Positions 11,361-51,985 are shown, counted from the first letter of the stretch. The stretch is 64,000 bases of DNA from Heterocephalus glaber (GCF_000247695.1 NW_004624747.1:7716325-7780324), one strand, 5' to 3'. The notes: generated from the letters alone by a model not told the origin. Program-made: numbers and translations.

Positions 11361-11491
11361 ATATCAAAATAAGAAGATGAACAACCTCTCTATACATCCA
11401 TTTTCTCATTTGTAACAAGGGCATTCATATTAGAATAAAATGAAATCAAGTGGAAAAACACTTAGGAAAGAGTAAAGCAGTGGTTCTCAAT

Positions 11492-11640
11492 CTTTTCTTT
11501 TCTTTTCTTTTTTGAGATAGGTTCTCACTATGTAGTTCATGCTGGCCTTGAACGCACTATGTAGCCCAGGCTGGCCTTAACTCACAGCAATCCTCCTGCC
11601 TCAGCCTCCCCAGTATGGGCATGCGTCATGATGCCCTGAT
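11492..11640 (-). mobile_element. B1-type SINE with internal duplication
   Basis: (CTTTT)n head, 'gagataggttctcactatg', doubled 'gctggcctt-aac' unit, then 'cctcctgcctcagcctccc'. Confidence 0.85.
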
Positions 11641-11848
11641 TTTTTTTTTTTTTAGTGAGGTTTTCCATTTATTAAAGGTATGAAAAGAAAAACATGTTCT
11701 GCAGAGCAAGTTTGGGCCAATTAAAGGTAAGAAGAGATCACCCTACAAACAGTAGGCCACTGAAAGAGTTCACAAGGTCCCCCAGCCTGATAGCGGCCCT
11801 CTGTTGTGTTTCTCAATCTATTTTGCATCAGGGCTTGTTTAAAATGCA

Positions 11849-12013
11849 GGTTCTGCTGGGTGTGGTGGCACACACATGCCTATAATCCCATCACTTGTGA
11901 GGCTGAGGTAGGAATGCTGCTAGTTCCAGCCTGGACTACATAGTGAGTTCAAGGCCAGCCTGGACTACATAGAAAGACCCTGTCTCAAAAAAGTTAAATA
12001 AAAATAAAATAAA
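11849..12013 (+). mobile_element. B1-type SINE with internal duplication
   Basis: 'gctgggtgtggtggcacac' and 'cctggactacatag' occur twice, then 'gaccctgtctcaaaaaag' and an AATAA-rich tail. Confidence 0.88.
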
Positions 12014-12323
12014 ATGCAGTTCTTAGCCCCAATCTCACTATTATTCCCTGTGCCTGGGGTGAGGCCCAGGAATCTTCATTTTCAACAAGTTGCTGGAGAA
12101 GTCCAATGCAGCTATTCCTACAGCCACACTTTTAAAAATACCACTGTCAATCAAATACCAATTATAAAATCATTATTTGAGGCAGCTTTAGTGTGTTAGA
12201 CCTGGACTCTCAAGACTCGGGTTAGGCAGCCCATTTGGGACCCCCCCTATCTCTCAGGAGGTATTCCTATATCCCATTCCTATTCCCCAATAAATTTTTC
12301 CTACTCTTAAAACTTGGATTAGG

Positions 12324-12412
12324 GGGCCAGGGATTTAGCTCAGTGATTTCACTGCCTGTTGCGCAAGCGCAAAGACCCAAGTTCGATCCATGATACAAAA
12401 AAAAAAAAAAGA
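12324..12412 (+). mobile_element. ID-like tRNA-type SINE
   Basis: 'gggggccagggatttagctc', 'ctgttgcgcaagcgcaaag', 'aagttcgatcc', then a pure A tail. Confidence 0.9.
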
Positions 12413-12479
12413 AACCTTGGGTTAAACTTCAGCTCTGCCAATTCATTCCTACACCTATGACCTTGAATAATAACAACCT

Positions 12480-12597
12480 TCTCTGTGGCACTTTAGCAAT
12501 TTAGCAAGATTCTGCCTCAAAAAAAGTTTTAAAAAGGGCTGTGGGTGAAACTCAGTGCAAAACCCCTTGGTTTAAGCCCCAATACTGGGGGGGAAAG
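12480..12597 (+). mobile_element. 5'-truncated B1-dID SINE
   Basis: Only the end of the B1 half ('agattctgcctcaaaaaaag') and the ID half ('aaaagggctgtgggtgaaac', 'aagccccaatactgg') remain. Confidence 0.65.
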
Positions 12598-12911
12598 CCA
12601 CAAGATGAGAACCCCAACCTCACAGGCTGACATTAAGTATAATGACTATTCCACACCAACTATATACCAGATGATGGGGATCTGTTAGGGAAATAAAAAT
12701 GGAAATAGCTAACTGGTCCAAAAAAGGTGGAAAAAGAGATCCTTGAAAAAGTAAATATATGATCGTTTTCATTTGACTCCACAAAATTCTGAGGAGATGA
12801 TAGAATCAGTAGCAATTTGGAAACTGAAAATGGTTTATAAACATTAGTTATCACCACTCTTCTAGTACAGTATTCTCTCATAATGGGGATTTTATTTTAT
12901 TTATTTATGTA

Positions 12912-13012
12912 TTTTTGGTACCAGGGATCGAACTCAGGTCCTTGTGCTTGTGAGGCAGGGTCCTTGTGCTTGTGAGGCAGGCGGCGGAACCACTGAGCTA
13001 AATCCCTGGCCC
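12912..13012 (-). mobile_element. ID-like tRNA-type SINE with internal 22-bp tandem duplication
   Basis: 'ggtaccagggatcgaactcag' to 'ccactgagctaaatccctggcc'. The 22-bp segment from ggtccttgtg to gaggcag occurs twice back to back (12937-12958 and 12959-12980), making this copy longer than its relatives. Confidence 0.92.
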
Positions 13013-13509
13013 CAGGGATTTTATATCATGTTTGCTTACTAGGTAGTCATGGGTGAACACCTGGTGTGGGCCAGCCCTATACTGAGCACCAGGAGCACCC
13101 AGTACCTGCCCTCATGTAGTTTGATCTGTCAGCAGACAGATGTGAGCCCAGAACATTTCCTGTGTGTGATGGGTTTGGAAATGTCCGAGGAATGCTTCCT
13201 AAAGGAGAATGAGTGTTGTGGTGTTGGGCTGGAAAAAGGAAAAGACAGGTACTGGCTGGAGACCTAGGGGCTGCGGAGGTTTGGGGCCTGTTAGAGGAGG
13301 CTTTATGTGGTTGGTCTGGTCAGGAAATGGAAGTAGCCAAAGCAGCAGCCCTGGTGAGGAAACTAAAGTGACAACCCCCGTTCTGAATGGAGTATACCTG
13401 AAAGGCTTTCTTTGCCACTGGGCAAAGACACTAGGGCAAAGGTGGGGGTGTTTGCTGTAAATCCAGAATTTATTTTTGTTGCTGTTCATTTATGATTTAC
13501 TTTGAAGAG

Positions 13510-13650
13510 GGGTGTTGAGATAGCTCTCACTGTATAGTCCAGCCTAGCCTCAGACTCTCCGTATAGCCTACAGTGGCCTCAAACTCATGATCCTTCTGCT
13601 TCAGCCTCAAGTGCTGGAATTATGGGTGCATGTCACAATGCCCACCTCTC
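13510..13650 (-). mobile_element. B1-type SINE, diverged
   Basis: 'gagatagctctcactgtatag', doubled 'cctcaaactc' unit, 'cttcagcctcaagtgctgg'. Confidence 0.75.
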
Positions 13651-13694
13651 CTTTTATGATTTTTAAAAAGAATTTCAATATAAGAAAAAATTAT

Positions 13695-13795
13695 TTGCTC
13701 CAACTAGCCTTGAACTCACTATGTAGCTCAGGCTGGCCTCAAACTTGGCAATCCTGCCTCAGCCTCCCAGGTGCCACTACACTCAACCCAGGAAA
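13695..13795 (-). mobile_element. B1-type SINE, partial
   Basis: 'ccttgaactcactatgtagc', 'caggctggcctcaaac', 'cctgcctcagcctccc'. The right end is degraded. Confidence 0.7.
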
Positions 13796-13947
13796 ATATT
13801 TAAGCAGTATCCGTATGATATAAAATGCATGTTGTCCCACCCATCTCTGTTTCTTGTCTCATTACTCTAAAGGAAAAAAACTGATAACTATGTGAGGCAG
13901 TCTTTGAAGGTGGTCCCTAAGTGTTACATATGTAGGTGTTTTTAGTT

Positions 13948-14061
13948 TGCTTTTTTGAGATGAGGTCTTGCTAAGTAGCACAGGCTGGCCTCGAACTTGT
14001 GATCTTCCTGCTTCAGCCTCCCAAGTGTGGGATTACAAGTTTGTGCCAACACACTCTGCTC
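13948..14061 (-). mobile_element. B1-type SINE, monomer
   Basis: 'tttttgagatgaggtcttgc', 'gcctcgaacttgtgatc', 'cttcagcctcccaagtg'. Confidence 0.78.
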
Positions 14062-14380
14062 CACATAGACTTTTTTTAAACAGTGGGATTACTGTATACT
14101 GTAAACTACCTTTGAAGCTTGGGGGGTTTTTTCACTTAACATTTACCCAGGATGATTTCTACATCAATACTTAACCTACCTCAGTATTTTTTGACAGCTG
14201 CCTATTATTCTATGATATGGATGTATTGTTATATTTAGTACCCTTCTCCATTGATAGATTGTTTCTAATTTTTTATCATTAAGCAGTGCTGTCCTATTTG
14301 AACACATGTTTGCACAGTTGTAGGAATATTTCTGTAGGGAAAATTTCTAGCAGTGGAATTACTGGGGCTCCTAATTTAAA
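14062..14380 (-). mobile_element. Ancient L1 LINE 3'-end fossil
   Basis: Antisense matter typical of old L1 3' ends: 'ttcacttaacatttaccc', 'cctattattctatgatatgg', 'gattgtttctaattttt' and 'ctagcagtggaattactgg'. No open frame. Confidence 0.65.
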
Positions 14381-14489
14381 AAGATGACTGCTACTGTAGT
14401 GTTGAAAGTCACTTGGAAGAGGGGAGGAGCAGCAGCAGTCAAGATGGTCAGTGGAGGAGGTAGCCATGATCAATTTGTAGGATTTAAAC

Positions 14490-14714
14490 CAGGGGTGGTG
14501 AACCAATGGCATGCATGACGCAGTGGGCACACAGAGCCCTCTCTATTGGTGTGTGAGCCAAGTCGCCCCAACAGCCAAGCACTGGATAATGGTTGGTTTT
14601 TCTCAACTAAAACCTCAGTATTCAGGTTTAATTGCAGTATTGGCACTTTGCAATAAATAAATAGCTTTGGGTTGCAGTTTGGGCACCTGGTCTCCAAAAG
14701 GTTCGCCATCACTG
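14490..14714. mobile_element. Non-autonomous hAT transposon, SPIN/OposCharlie-type ends
   Basis: 225 bp. It starts caggggtggtgaacc and ends ggttcgccatcactg, so the ends are inverted repeats of CAGTGATGGCGAACC with mismatches. The flanks atttaaac / atttagag agree at 6 of 8 bases, fitting an 8-bp hAT duplication. The interior ('aaaacctcagtattcaggt', 'ttgggttgcagtttgggcac') matches my memory of OposCharlie1/hAT1-type elements. It has no coding capacity. Confidence 0.75.
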
Positions 14715-16040
14715 ATTTAGAGGCTCCAGAGTCCTCAGGATCTCCCTTCCTTGTTTGGAGTCCTCCTGGCCAATAGAGGGCCTCACACAAACACAATTCC
14801 TACGGTTTTAGATTATTTGACTAGAGCATTCCTCTAAGGAGAGACTGGGGTGTGATTCATTCATTCACTTACTCTTTGCTACAGTGTTCACTTGGGGCTG
14901 CCAGCTCTGAAGGCTTTTGTTTTCCAGCTTGTCACAGAGGCAGACTTCTTGAAACCCCATGTCTCAGTTTGCTCGGCTCCTTGCCAAGTTTCCAACTTGG
15001 GAAATGTGCAGAAGATTAGCACCTCTCTTGCCATTTTTCCTGAGCAGAACTGCCAGTCCAAGGATCCCTGCAGTTGCCACTGGCAACCATAACCGTTGAG
15101 TTCTCTGCCAGCTGCTCTGGGGACCTAGAAGAGCAGCTTTCCTTCCAGGATCAGTTTCCAATACACTTCCCACCTCTGAGTGGTTTGAGTCCTTTAAAGT
15201 TGACCCTAAGGAACTACACACTTAGGTATGAGCAGCCAGTGGCTTATCACATGTAGTGATCAGTCCTTCAGAGATTCCTCCTGAAATCTGGATTTATGGA
15301 AGTCATGGATTCCACCTGGGAGGGGCTTCCACTTCAGTTTTGGACACAAGGAGATGGCTGCCACTCTTTCAGGGGAAGGCAGTTTTCACAGCACTGAGAG
15401 GTCTTCTCATTAGTTCTGCACCCATCCACCCACCCATTGGATCTTTTGTAAGAGGAGTGGGGAGAAAGAAGAAGGCCTGCAGCCTCCTGCTCGCATTCCT
15501 AGACACCGACTCACTGCACTTGCCGCCACTGGAACAGCAGAGCTGTGTGAAATGTCAAGAGGAGTTATGCTCATGGGCTCCCTGGCCCCAGTCTCTTTGT
15601 GGCTTGCATTTTCTTCCATCTGTATTCTGTTCATCAGATGGAAATCAGAGGGTGCAATTAGAAGATAATTTGCTAGTTCCAGACTTAATTTTGGGCCCCC
15701 TCCTTGCCTGATCGAATTACAGGGGAACATAATAGATTTTTTGGCTCTGTAGCTGAAAGAGAGCTCCCAGCTCTCTAGCTGAGCAGCCCTTTCAGTATCC
15801 TGTGTGTTGCCCCCCCCCCGCTCTTGTGTGCCCCCTGCCCAGTCTAGAATCCTGATACCTTCAAGACTGCTCAAGAGGTTTAAACTCAGCTTGAAGCCCA
15901 AAGAAAACAGGGAGCCCTCTGCAACCTCATAGTGCTGAAAAATGTTGAAGCTGGAAGCTAATTAGAGGTCTAATCAAGCCTCGGACAGAGGCAAGGACTT
16001 GCTAAAGGCCACATAGCCAGCCCATAGTAGTTGTAACAGT
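14715..16040. other. Stretch without recognised gene or repeat
   Basis: Largely unique-looking sequence. Open frames of 151 codons (+, 15256-15711) and 163 codons (-, 15410-15901) overlap each other. Neither resembles a known protein, and splice-like edges are not obvious. I treat both as chance. Confidence 0.5.
15811..15820. repeat. Homopolymer C tract
   Basis: Ten C in a row, prone to length change. Confidence 0.9.
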
Positions 16041-16154
16041 AGTCTTAATGATATTAACAGCTAACATTTATCAACTCTTAATGTGTTCCAGACTTGGTGC
16101 CAAGGGCTTATGTGCAGTGTATTGTCACATTCAAACCCAGACAGTCTGGCTCTG

Positions 16155-16400
16155 GGCCCAGGCTGAGCTCCAGTATAGCATGGTAGAGTACAGTCTATAC
16201 TGTCTAGGTTCAAACCCTGGCTTCACTTCTCATTTTTTCAGCTAGATAACCTCAGGCAAGCGACTTAACCTCCCTCTTACCTCAGTTCCTTCATTTGTGA
16301 AGAAGGGGACATCACAGCACTACCAAATAGTGTTTGTTAAAATTCATTCATACATGCAGTGCTGCAAGTGAGCCTCTACATTGCCTGGTGCAGGGTGAGC
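16155..16400 (+). mobile_element. MIR SINE fossil
   Basis: 'ggttcaaaccctggcttcac', 'tagataacctcaggcaagcg', 'gtgagcacccatccagtgc'. Confidence 0.65.
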
Positions 16401-16564
16401 ACCCATCCAGTGCTTACTGCTCCTGGCTGCCTCCAGGGCTGAAGTGTGGTATCTTGTGTGGTGATAGATAGGTGTGGCTGAGTTCTTCACAAATGGCCAA
16501 AGCCATTCTTCATTATTAGAGGCAGTAAGTACAGTGTTTGAGCTCTGGCTCTAGAACATAAAGT

Positions 16565-16855
16565 AGTGGGCAAACTATGGATCACTGCCTGTTTTTGTAC
16601 TGCCTGTGATTGTTAGATGGTTGTGGAGGGAAAAAGCCAAAAGACTATTTCATGACATTTTCAAGAAATTCAAATTTCATTGTCCACAAATAAAAACTTT
16701 ATTGGATTATAGCCACATCCATTTTGTTTGCTTCATATATGGCTGTCTTGGCACTTTAATAGCATAATCAAGATCTATGATAGTCTCTATAACCTGCAGA
16801 ACCTAATAATATTTGTCCTCTGGCCCTTTACAGAAAAAAGTACCCTGACCCTTGT
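16565..16855. mobile_element. hAT-Charlie-like DNA-transposon fossil
   Basis: Begins 'gggcaaactatgg' and ends 'ggccctttacagaaaaaag'. Between them are 'ctgcctgtttttgta', 'ataaaaactttattgg' and 'agccacatccatt', in the order of a widespread placental hAT element. Heavily diverged. Confidence 0.5.
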
Positions 16856-16861
16856 TCTGGT

Positions 16862-17075
16862 GATAAACTTACTGGGTTTGAAATCTAGCCTCATCACTTA
16901 CTTGCTGTTTTCTTCAGGCTAGAAACTAAACCCATCAGAACCTCAGTTTCCACATCTGTTAAATGGGTATAACACCTACCCTATACACTGGTGATTTAAA
17001 TACAATAGATAATAGGTAGAGAGCACTTAACACGGCCTGGATCATACTAAGGGCTCAGTAAATGGGAGCTTATTA
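16862..17075 (+). mobile_element. MIR SINE fossil
   Basis: 'gggtttgaaatctagcc', 'cctcagtttccacatctg', 'aaatgggtataacacctacc', 'agggctcagtaaatggg'. Confidence 0.7.
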
Positions 17076-17647
17076 ACAGGATGCAAACCCAGTCTCTCTA
17101 TTACACTCATCGTCCCTCTGTGCCCAATTGGAGGAATGGGAAAAGAGACCTTTGTAACCTAGGCACCACCTTTGTCACACTTTCCTGCCATAGTTCATGA
17201 TGACAGCCACTGCAAGATGACTTTTGGTTCTTTCTAATGGAGATGAAAGTCTGTCTGGTGGGAGAGAGCCTATGTCACTGCCCAAAGTCCAATGGTGAAG
17301 TTGAAAGTTTCGCAGGCTCCTCTAGCAGCCTTGTTTTTTCCTTTACAGTGTTGCAGGCAGCAGGGATAAGGGTCCAGCTCAGTGGTAGGCCCTAGTTGGG
17401 CAGCCTCACAGCTGGGGCTCTTCAGGCAAGATCCCATTCGAGACTAGCCCATCATTCACCACTGCCCACTGAGGCTAGTGAATGGTGTCCTGGGAATGAA
17501 TGAATGAGAGCAGACAGGTAACCTGAGCACCAGTCTACTGGCAGAGGCTTTGAAAGAAATGTTTCCCCTTGAAAATGTAGAATGAAGCCTGGTAGCTGAA
17601 AGCTGCAGCTCTGGAGTCATAGGTGCCTATATTTAAATTCCACCCTT

Positions 17648-17738
17648 AGGGTTGGGGTGCAGCTCAGTGGTAAAGCACTTGCCTGGCATGCATGAAGCCC
17701 TGGAGTTCATCCCCAGCACAACAAAAAATAAAAAATTG
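17648..17738 (+). mobile_element. ID SINE, older subtype
   Basis: 'ggttggggtgcagctcagtg', 'taaagcacttgcctggcatg', 'ttcatccccagcac', A-rich tail. Confidence 0.85.
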
Positions 17739-17832
17739 AAGGAAATAAAAAAATCTCAGCCTGGTTGCTGTTTAGCTTTTTGGCTTTGAGTGAGTTACCT
17801 AATCTCTGTGCACCTCACTTTCCTACTTTCTT

Positions 17833-17921
17833 TCTTTTTTTTTTTTTGGTACCGGGGATCAAACCCAGGTCCTTGTGCCTGCACAGCAGGCAGCGAAACC
17901 ACTGAGCTAAATCCCCAGCCC
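17833..17921 (-). mobile_element. ID-like tRNA-type SINE (young)
   Basis: T-run, 'ggtaccggggatcaaaccc', 'ccactgagctaaatccccagcc'. Exact target-site duplication cactttcctactttct in the surrounding MIR. Confidence 0.92.
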
Positions 17922-18049
17922 CACTTTCCTACTTTCTAAAGTGGGAATAATTCCTTTCTCTGAGAAATAACAGCATGCATATAGTGTTTGGCACATAGAG
18001 ACACATTAGGTATCAGTTAATACGCTAAGCTTTGTTTCCAGCCCTGCCC

Positions 18050-18892
18050 CAGTTTGGAAGTAGCAGCGCCAATAAGCCTGCTCTTGGGGTTGTCCCTAGA
18101 CCAGGCAGCGAGAGGTGGTAAATGAGGCCCTAATGCCAGGACAGAACAGAGGGTAGCTCTCTGGAGCTGCCTCTTCTGCTGGAGGTACCCTCTCTTCTGG
18201 GGGTGTGGCTCTGCCTGAGGCGGGCACCCTGTGCTTTTCTTCACTTCTGAGCAGAATTACTGTCCTTTAGGCAGCTTGTTGGGCTTGGAACATTTGTCAG
18301 ATGCGTTGGCCCTCTCTCCAGTGCTACCCTGCCCTGAGCTCAGGGATGGACGCTCCGCCAGCACTAGTTATTGTCTGTGTCGGCGCCTGCCTGCAGCCTC
18401 CCTGCAGCCTCGCTCTAGCCCAGCTCCACCCCTTGCTGCAAGGTCTGTTTCCTAACAGCTGCTCCAACCACACACCTCGGTTCTGCAGGAGCCCCTCCTC
18501 TTCCTCCCTCCCTCCCTCATTTGGGGTGGGACTGAAGAAGAAGGCTAACTTGACAGCAGCGCTTCTTTTCTTAGCTATCCACACACGGTCCCTGCCCAAG
18601 AATGTCTGTGTGTGTAGAGGTGGTTCTCCCGGAGTCCTGAGGAGCCACCGGAGCTTCCGAGAACTAGGAAGGAGCCGCCCAAGCCATGAGCCCCTGTGAT
18701 AATCTGCCAGGGGGCCAGTGGCCTGGAGTCCTCACCCTCCTCCTGCTGCTCCGGAGGGAGAGGTGAGCGCCGGGCACCCCGCCCCCAGCCCGAGGTGCCG
18801 CTCTCGGCCTGACATGGTGGCCGTCTACAGCCCGCCTGAGGCACTCCCAGAAGGGTTTGCAGCTGAGCCTCTTTATCTGGTGTGGGAAGAAG
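18050..18892 (+). promoter_or_regulatory. LIMK2: Presumed LIMK2b promoter and 5' UTR
   Basis: Repeat-free, moderately GC-rich stretch just upstream of the LIMK2b start, with a CT-rich run at 18491-18519. No TATA box is evident and the transcription start cannot be placed from sequence. LIMK2b is reported to be p53-inducible, but I found no convincing two-half-site p53 element here. Confidence 0.4.
18686..18766 (+). CDS. Upstream ORF 1, LIMK2b leader (26 codons)
   Basis: ATG to TGA frame wholly upstream of the LIMK2 start, with a run of Leu codons near its end. It matters only if the transcript begins upstream of 18686. It is listed as a possible translational control element, not as a protein gene. 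Confidence 0.25.
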   Translation: MSPCDNLPGGQWPGVLTLLLLLRRER

Positions 18893-48646
<29,754 letters not shown>

Positions 48647-48887
48647 CCCTGGCCCAGCCCCCTGCAGGGGGACATTCTACAGCCAGCATTGCCCCCTCTG
48701 CGCCCCATCCCAGGGCCATCAAGTTTTCCTGTGGATTGGTGGCTTGTTTAAAGGCAGAACAAGCCATCTCTACTACCTCCTCAGGAGGCGAGCGGGCGCA
48801 GCACCAGGGAAACATATCTCCACAGGTTTTGGGGCCTGGTTGCTGTCTGAAAATCCAACACTCGCCTGAAAGCTGTGAAGAAGATTT

Positions 48888-48908
48888 AAAAAAAAAAAAA
48901 AAAAAAAA
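48888..48908. repeat. Homopolymer A tract in the LIMK2 3' UTR
   Basis: Some 20 A in a row in unique sequence, without a SINE attached and without a nearby AATAAA. Confidence 0.9.
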
Positions 48909-50360
48909 GCCTGGATGCTGGGCTAGGAAGAATCTGTTACTTGGGACCACTTGGGAACTCCCTGGTTGTGGATCCTTGGAGGCTCTTGCTTAACACTAAA
49001 TATGACCTAGACCTGCTGAGCAGGATTCCAGGGTGAACCTCCCTGTGGGCTCTGAAGTCTCTGGTTCAGCTGGTGCAAAAGGACTTCAAGTGGGTGTATG
49101 AACAAAAAGACTGGTAGCCAGGTGGCGGGTGGCACTTGAAGGGTGCAAAATGACAGTGATGTTCCCCTCTTCCACTCCAAGTCCTCCCCTCCCTGGAGCA
49201 GAGTAAGGGAGTAGATTTTGAAGAGTCCTTTAGTCAGTGTATAGTGGAACTGGCCAGGAGTCAGAAAAGGGCTGGTTTCTGTTCACTTGCTAGTGGGTGG
49301 CTTTAGCCAGTCCAGGGACTACATCAATGTGAAGGGGGACCTTGCATCACATATTCTCAAACTATACTACTGGAGACTGGCTGAGAACTTCTGAGCGATA
49401 TCCTCTTTGTCTCAACAAGCCGTCATAGCACAGTAAGGGGCTGGAAGTTGGGAAAAAAGGCTGTACCCTATAGAAAGCCCATATTGTCTCGATGCTGTCA
49501 CTCATACCCTGGTGGTCTCCTCAGTCAGAAGCCTGACATTTGCCTAGAGATAGATGGGATCTGGAGCACAGTGTGGCTTGTCACAGGTCCAGAGTCTGAG
49601 GAAGGAGAAGAGAGTTTCTGCAATCCCTTGACCTCATCCTTTTGGCAGCCACTGCTCAGCCTCAGCCTGGCTGGTCTGGACAGCAGTTTAGATTGGGAAG
49701 AGGTGGTTGCTGAGTCCCAGAGTTGAAATGGTAAGGGAGACAGCCCCCTGAGCTGGGCCATCTGGCTTCTATTCTCTACCTTCCTTTGTTGGCTGGCCCA
49801 GCTCATAGCTCCTGGCTACTACTTCCTGAGCCATATTCCAGGGCCATGGGCACTGGAAAGCCCTGGGGACACCCTCTGCCTTGACTGCCAGACTTCCAGG
49901 GACTGTACAGCATGAGATTTGCCTCATAAGTGTGAGCTTGCAACATATTTAACAAAATCGGGAATGGGTTTGGGGTATATAAATGCAATGTGTGGTGGTT
50001 GTATGGGGGGGAGGCGGGTGATCCAGGAGAATGGTTGCTGTTAATATTATCTTGTTATATCTATTGGGTGATATGTGAACTATTGTACATAGATGAGTTG
50101 TGGGATGGGATGTCATCTCTGGCCAGAATTTGCTTGCTATGTAGACTGTACTTATGTGTGGAGTTGCAAGCTTGCTGTAGGGTTGAATCGTGGACTCTCA
50201 GTAACAGTATGGTTCAGCATCTTGTGGCTGGTTGTGCTTCAGCTATCCCCAGCAAGTGAGCTCGGCCATTGAACAGACTAAGTAAAATTTATTTAGACTA
50301 AATAAATTAAGCAGTTAACATAACTGACAATACTGAGAGTGAAAAACTGACTTGGGGTCT

Positions 50361-50366
50361 AATAAA
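50361..50366 (+). terminator. LIMK2: LIMK2 polyadenylation signal AATAAA
   Basis: AATAAA followed by 'agtgacttgag' and a T/G-bearing stretch. Another AATAAA at 50301 is an upstream alternative. Confidence 0.75.
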
Positions 50367-50389
50367 AGTGACTTGAGAATATAAATGTG

Positions 50390-51550
50390 GAAGTTCTGCA
50401 GGCTGCTGCCTCACGTATCTATCTAACTCCCTGTCCTTATGCAGTCTTCAGCCTGTTCAGAGAACATGCACATCCCATCTGAGGCAGCCCTTTCTGTGGT
50501 CCAGTTCTGGGACCTCATCTCAGCCCCATAAAGTTACTGCGCCTGGCTCCCACCTGTGGGCAAATCCTCAGGAGGCCTCCACTCATCTGTAACATATGAA
50601 CGCTTCCACAGACTGGGTAATCTGGCGTTCTCTCCACAGGGGTGCCTGCCACCTTCCTAATGGTGAAAAACAAATGCAAGTCATCCCACCCTATGTGTAG
50701 GAAGTGTTTGAGAAGACAATTCCTGTTTCTTGTTTCTGTACATGGAGGGTACTCTGGAGGACTAACATTGAGCAAGATGATGCTATCTGGTTGGTGGGAG
50801 TTCCTGGGCACAGTATAAATCCATAAACCCAAAGGTAAATTTTCCCAAGTACTCACAAAGCTTGAAGACTCTAACTTAAGGGTAGAATCTGGTTCCTGAG
50901 AAAACATGGTCTGAGGTACCCACTGCACCAGAACTATACAGCAGTATCTGGACATGGGCAGCAGTCACTCTGGTATACCTTCAGCTTGTTGACTGAGTCC
51001 TGCTAAAAGTTTTAAGAAATGCTCCCATTGGTAGCTTTCCTTCTAGTGCCCTAGGAATCACCCATGGGGACCTTCCTCAGCCACAGGCTGCTCCAGGAAG
51101 CCCAACGACCCCTCCCCTTCTGTTTATCTGTCCCTCCTCTGGGTGCTACAGCATCACCACCACCACCCCTTGTCTTCAGCTACTGACAAGGGCTATCTGA
51201 ATATTCATTTTAACTCCCTCTATCTCAGAAAGCCTGCTGAAGGGGAAAGGACTTGTAGTGACCAACTCCTTTCTTGGGATACCCATCCTTCCTGCAGCAT
51301 CAACCTCAAAGATTCCTGGTGATGACAACAATCAGAATGCAGAGGCTGCAGTTTCCAACCATTCTACTACTGCCTTCCATTTATACAGCCAAGATGAGCA
51401 AAGAGAAGGCCAGAGCTCACTGCACAGGTATTGACAGAGATAACCCAGAGCTTCCCAGGGTATGGGCGGAGTGTTCTTGGTACCCCACAAAAACATGGTA
51501 ACATGGAGATGTGTTTTGTTTTTATGTAAGTCAAATGCACAGCAATTTCC
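50390..51550. other. Gap between LIMK2 and PIK3IP1 3' ends
   Basis: Tail-to-tail interval. I see no SINE and no convincing gene. The - strand frame 50515-50955 (146 codons) has no recognisable similarity. Confidence 0.6.
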
Positions 51551-51879
51551 CGTACTTTATACACAGATGTCAGAATGAGGTATATAAAACATGTATACAG
51601 AGAAATGTTTATAGAAAAGTAGAAACCAGTAATGTTCTCTTCTCCAGAGTCACTAACACCAAGGGACCCTTTGAGGCCTAGGTCCCCTCAGCAAATGGCT
51701 GTAGGGAGCACCCTCCTGAACAGAATGGGCTCCACTTATGCCCTCTCCACACTGGGCAGTGGAAGGACTCTTGACAAGGAATCTCTGGCTGGGGAACATT
51801 GCCGAGGCCTCCAAATGTGACATCAGGGCCTAGAGGGCCTGCTAAACTTCAAGTGCTGTAGAGGACGAACTGCTCGGTC

Positions 51880-51985
51880 AGGAAGCTGAGGCCTCCCTTC
51901 TGGCTTGTTCTGTGACCTTGGGCAAGTCATTTTACCTCTGGGTTCCTGTGTCCAAAAGGTTTGAACCCAAAGGCCCTTTCCAATG
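51880..51985 (+). mobile_element. MIR SINE fragment
   Basis: 'tctgtgaccttgggcaagtcattttacctctg' region, the best-preserved part of MIR. Confidence 0.65.

Larger units (their letters stand above)
17580..18025 (+). mobile_element. MIR SINE fossil carrying two nested ID SINEs
   Basis: MIR pieces 'gctctggagtcataggtgcc', 'gtgagttacctaatctctgtgcacctcac' and 'gtgtttggcacatagag' are split by an older ID at 17648 and a young ID at 17833. Confidence 0.7.
48647..50380 (+). other. LIMK2: LIMK2 3' UTR
   Basis: About 1.7 kb after the stop, free of SINEs. It holds an A20 tract near 48888 and no competing gene. It ends at the polyadenylation signal below. Confidence 0.8.

Noticed and set aside
15256..15901. 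Overlapping open frames of 151 (+) and 163 (-) codons
   Set aside because: Neither protein resembles a known family, the two overlap on opposite strands, and no splice or promoter context supports either. Chance frames are expected in GC-richer DNA.
50515..50955. 146-codon - strand frame between LIMK2 and PIK3IP1
   Set aside because: No recognisable domain, and low-complexity-free but unfamiliar sequence. It could be part of an extended UTR, but there is no support for translation.
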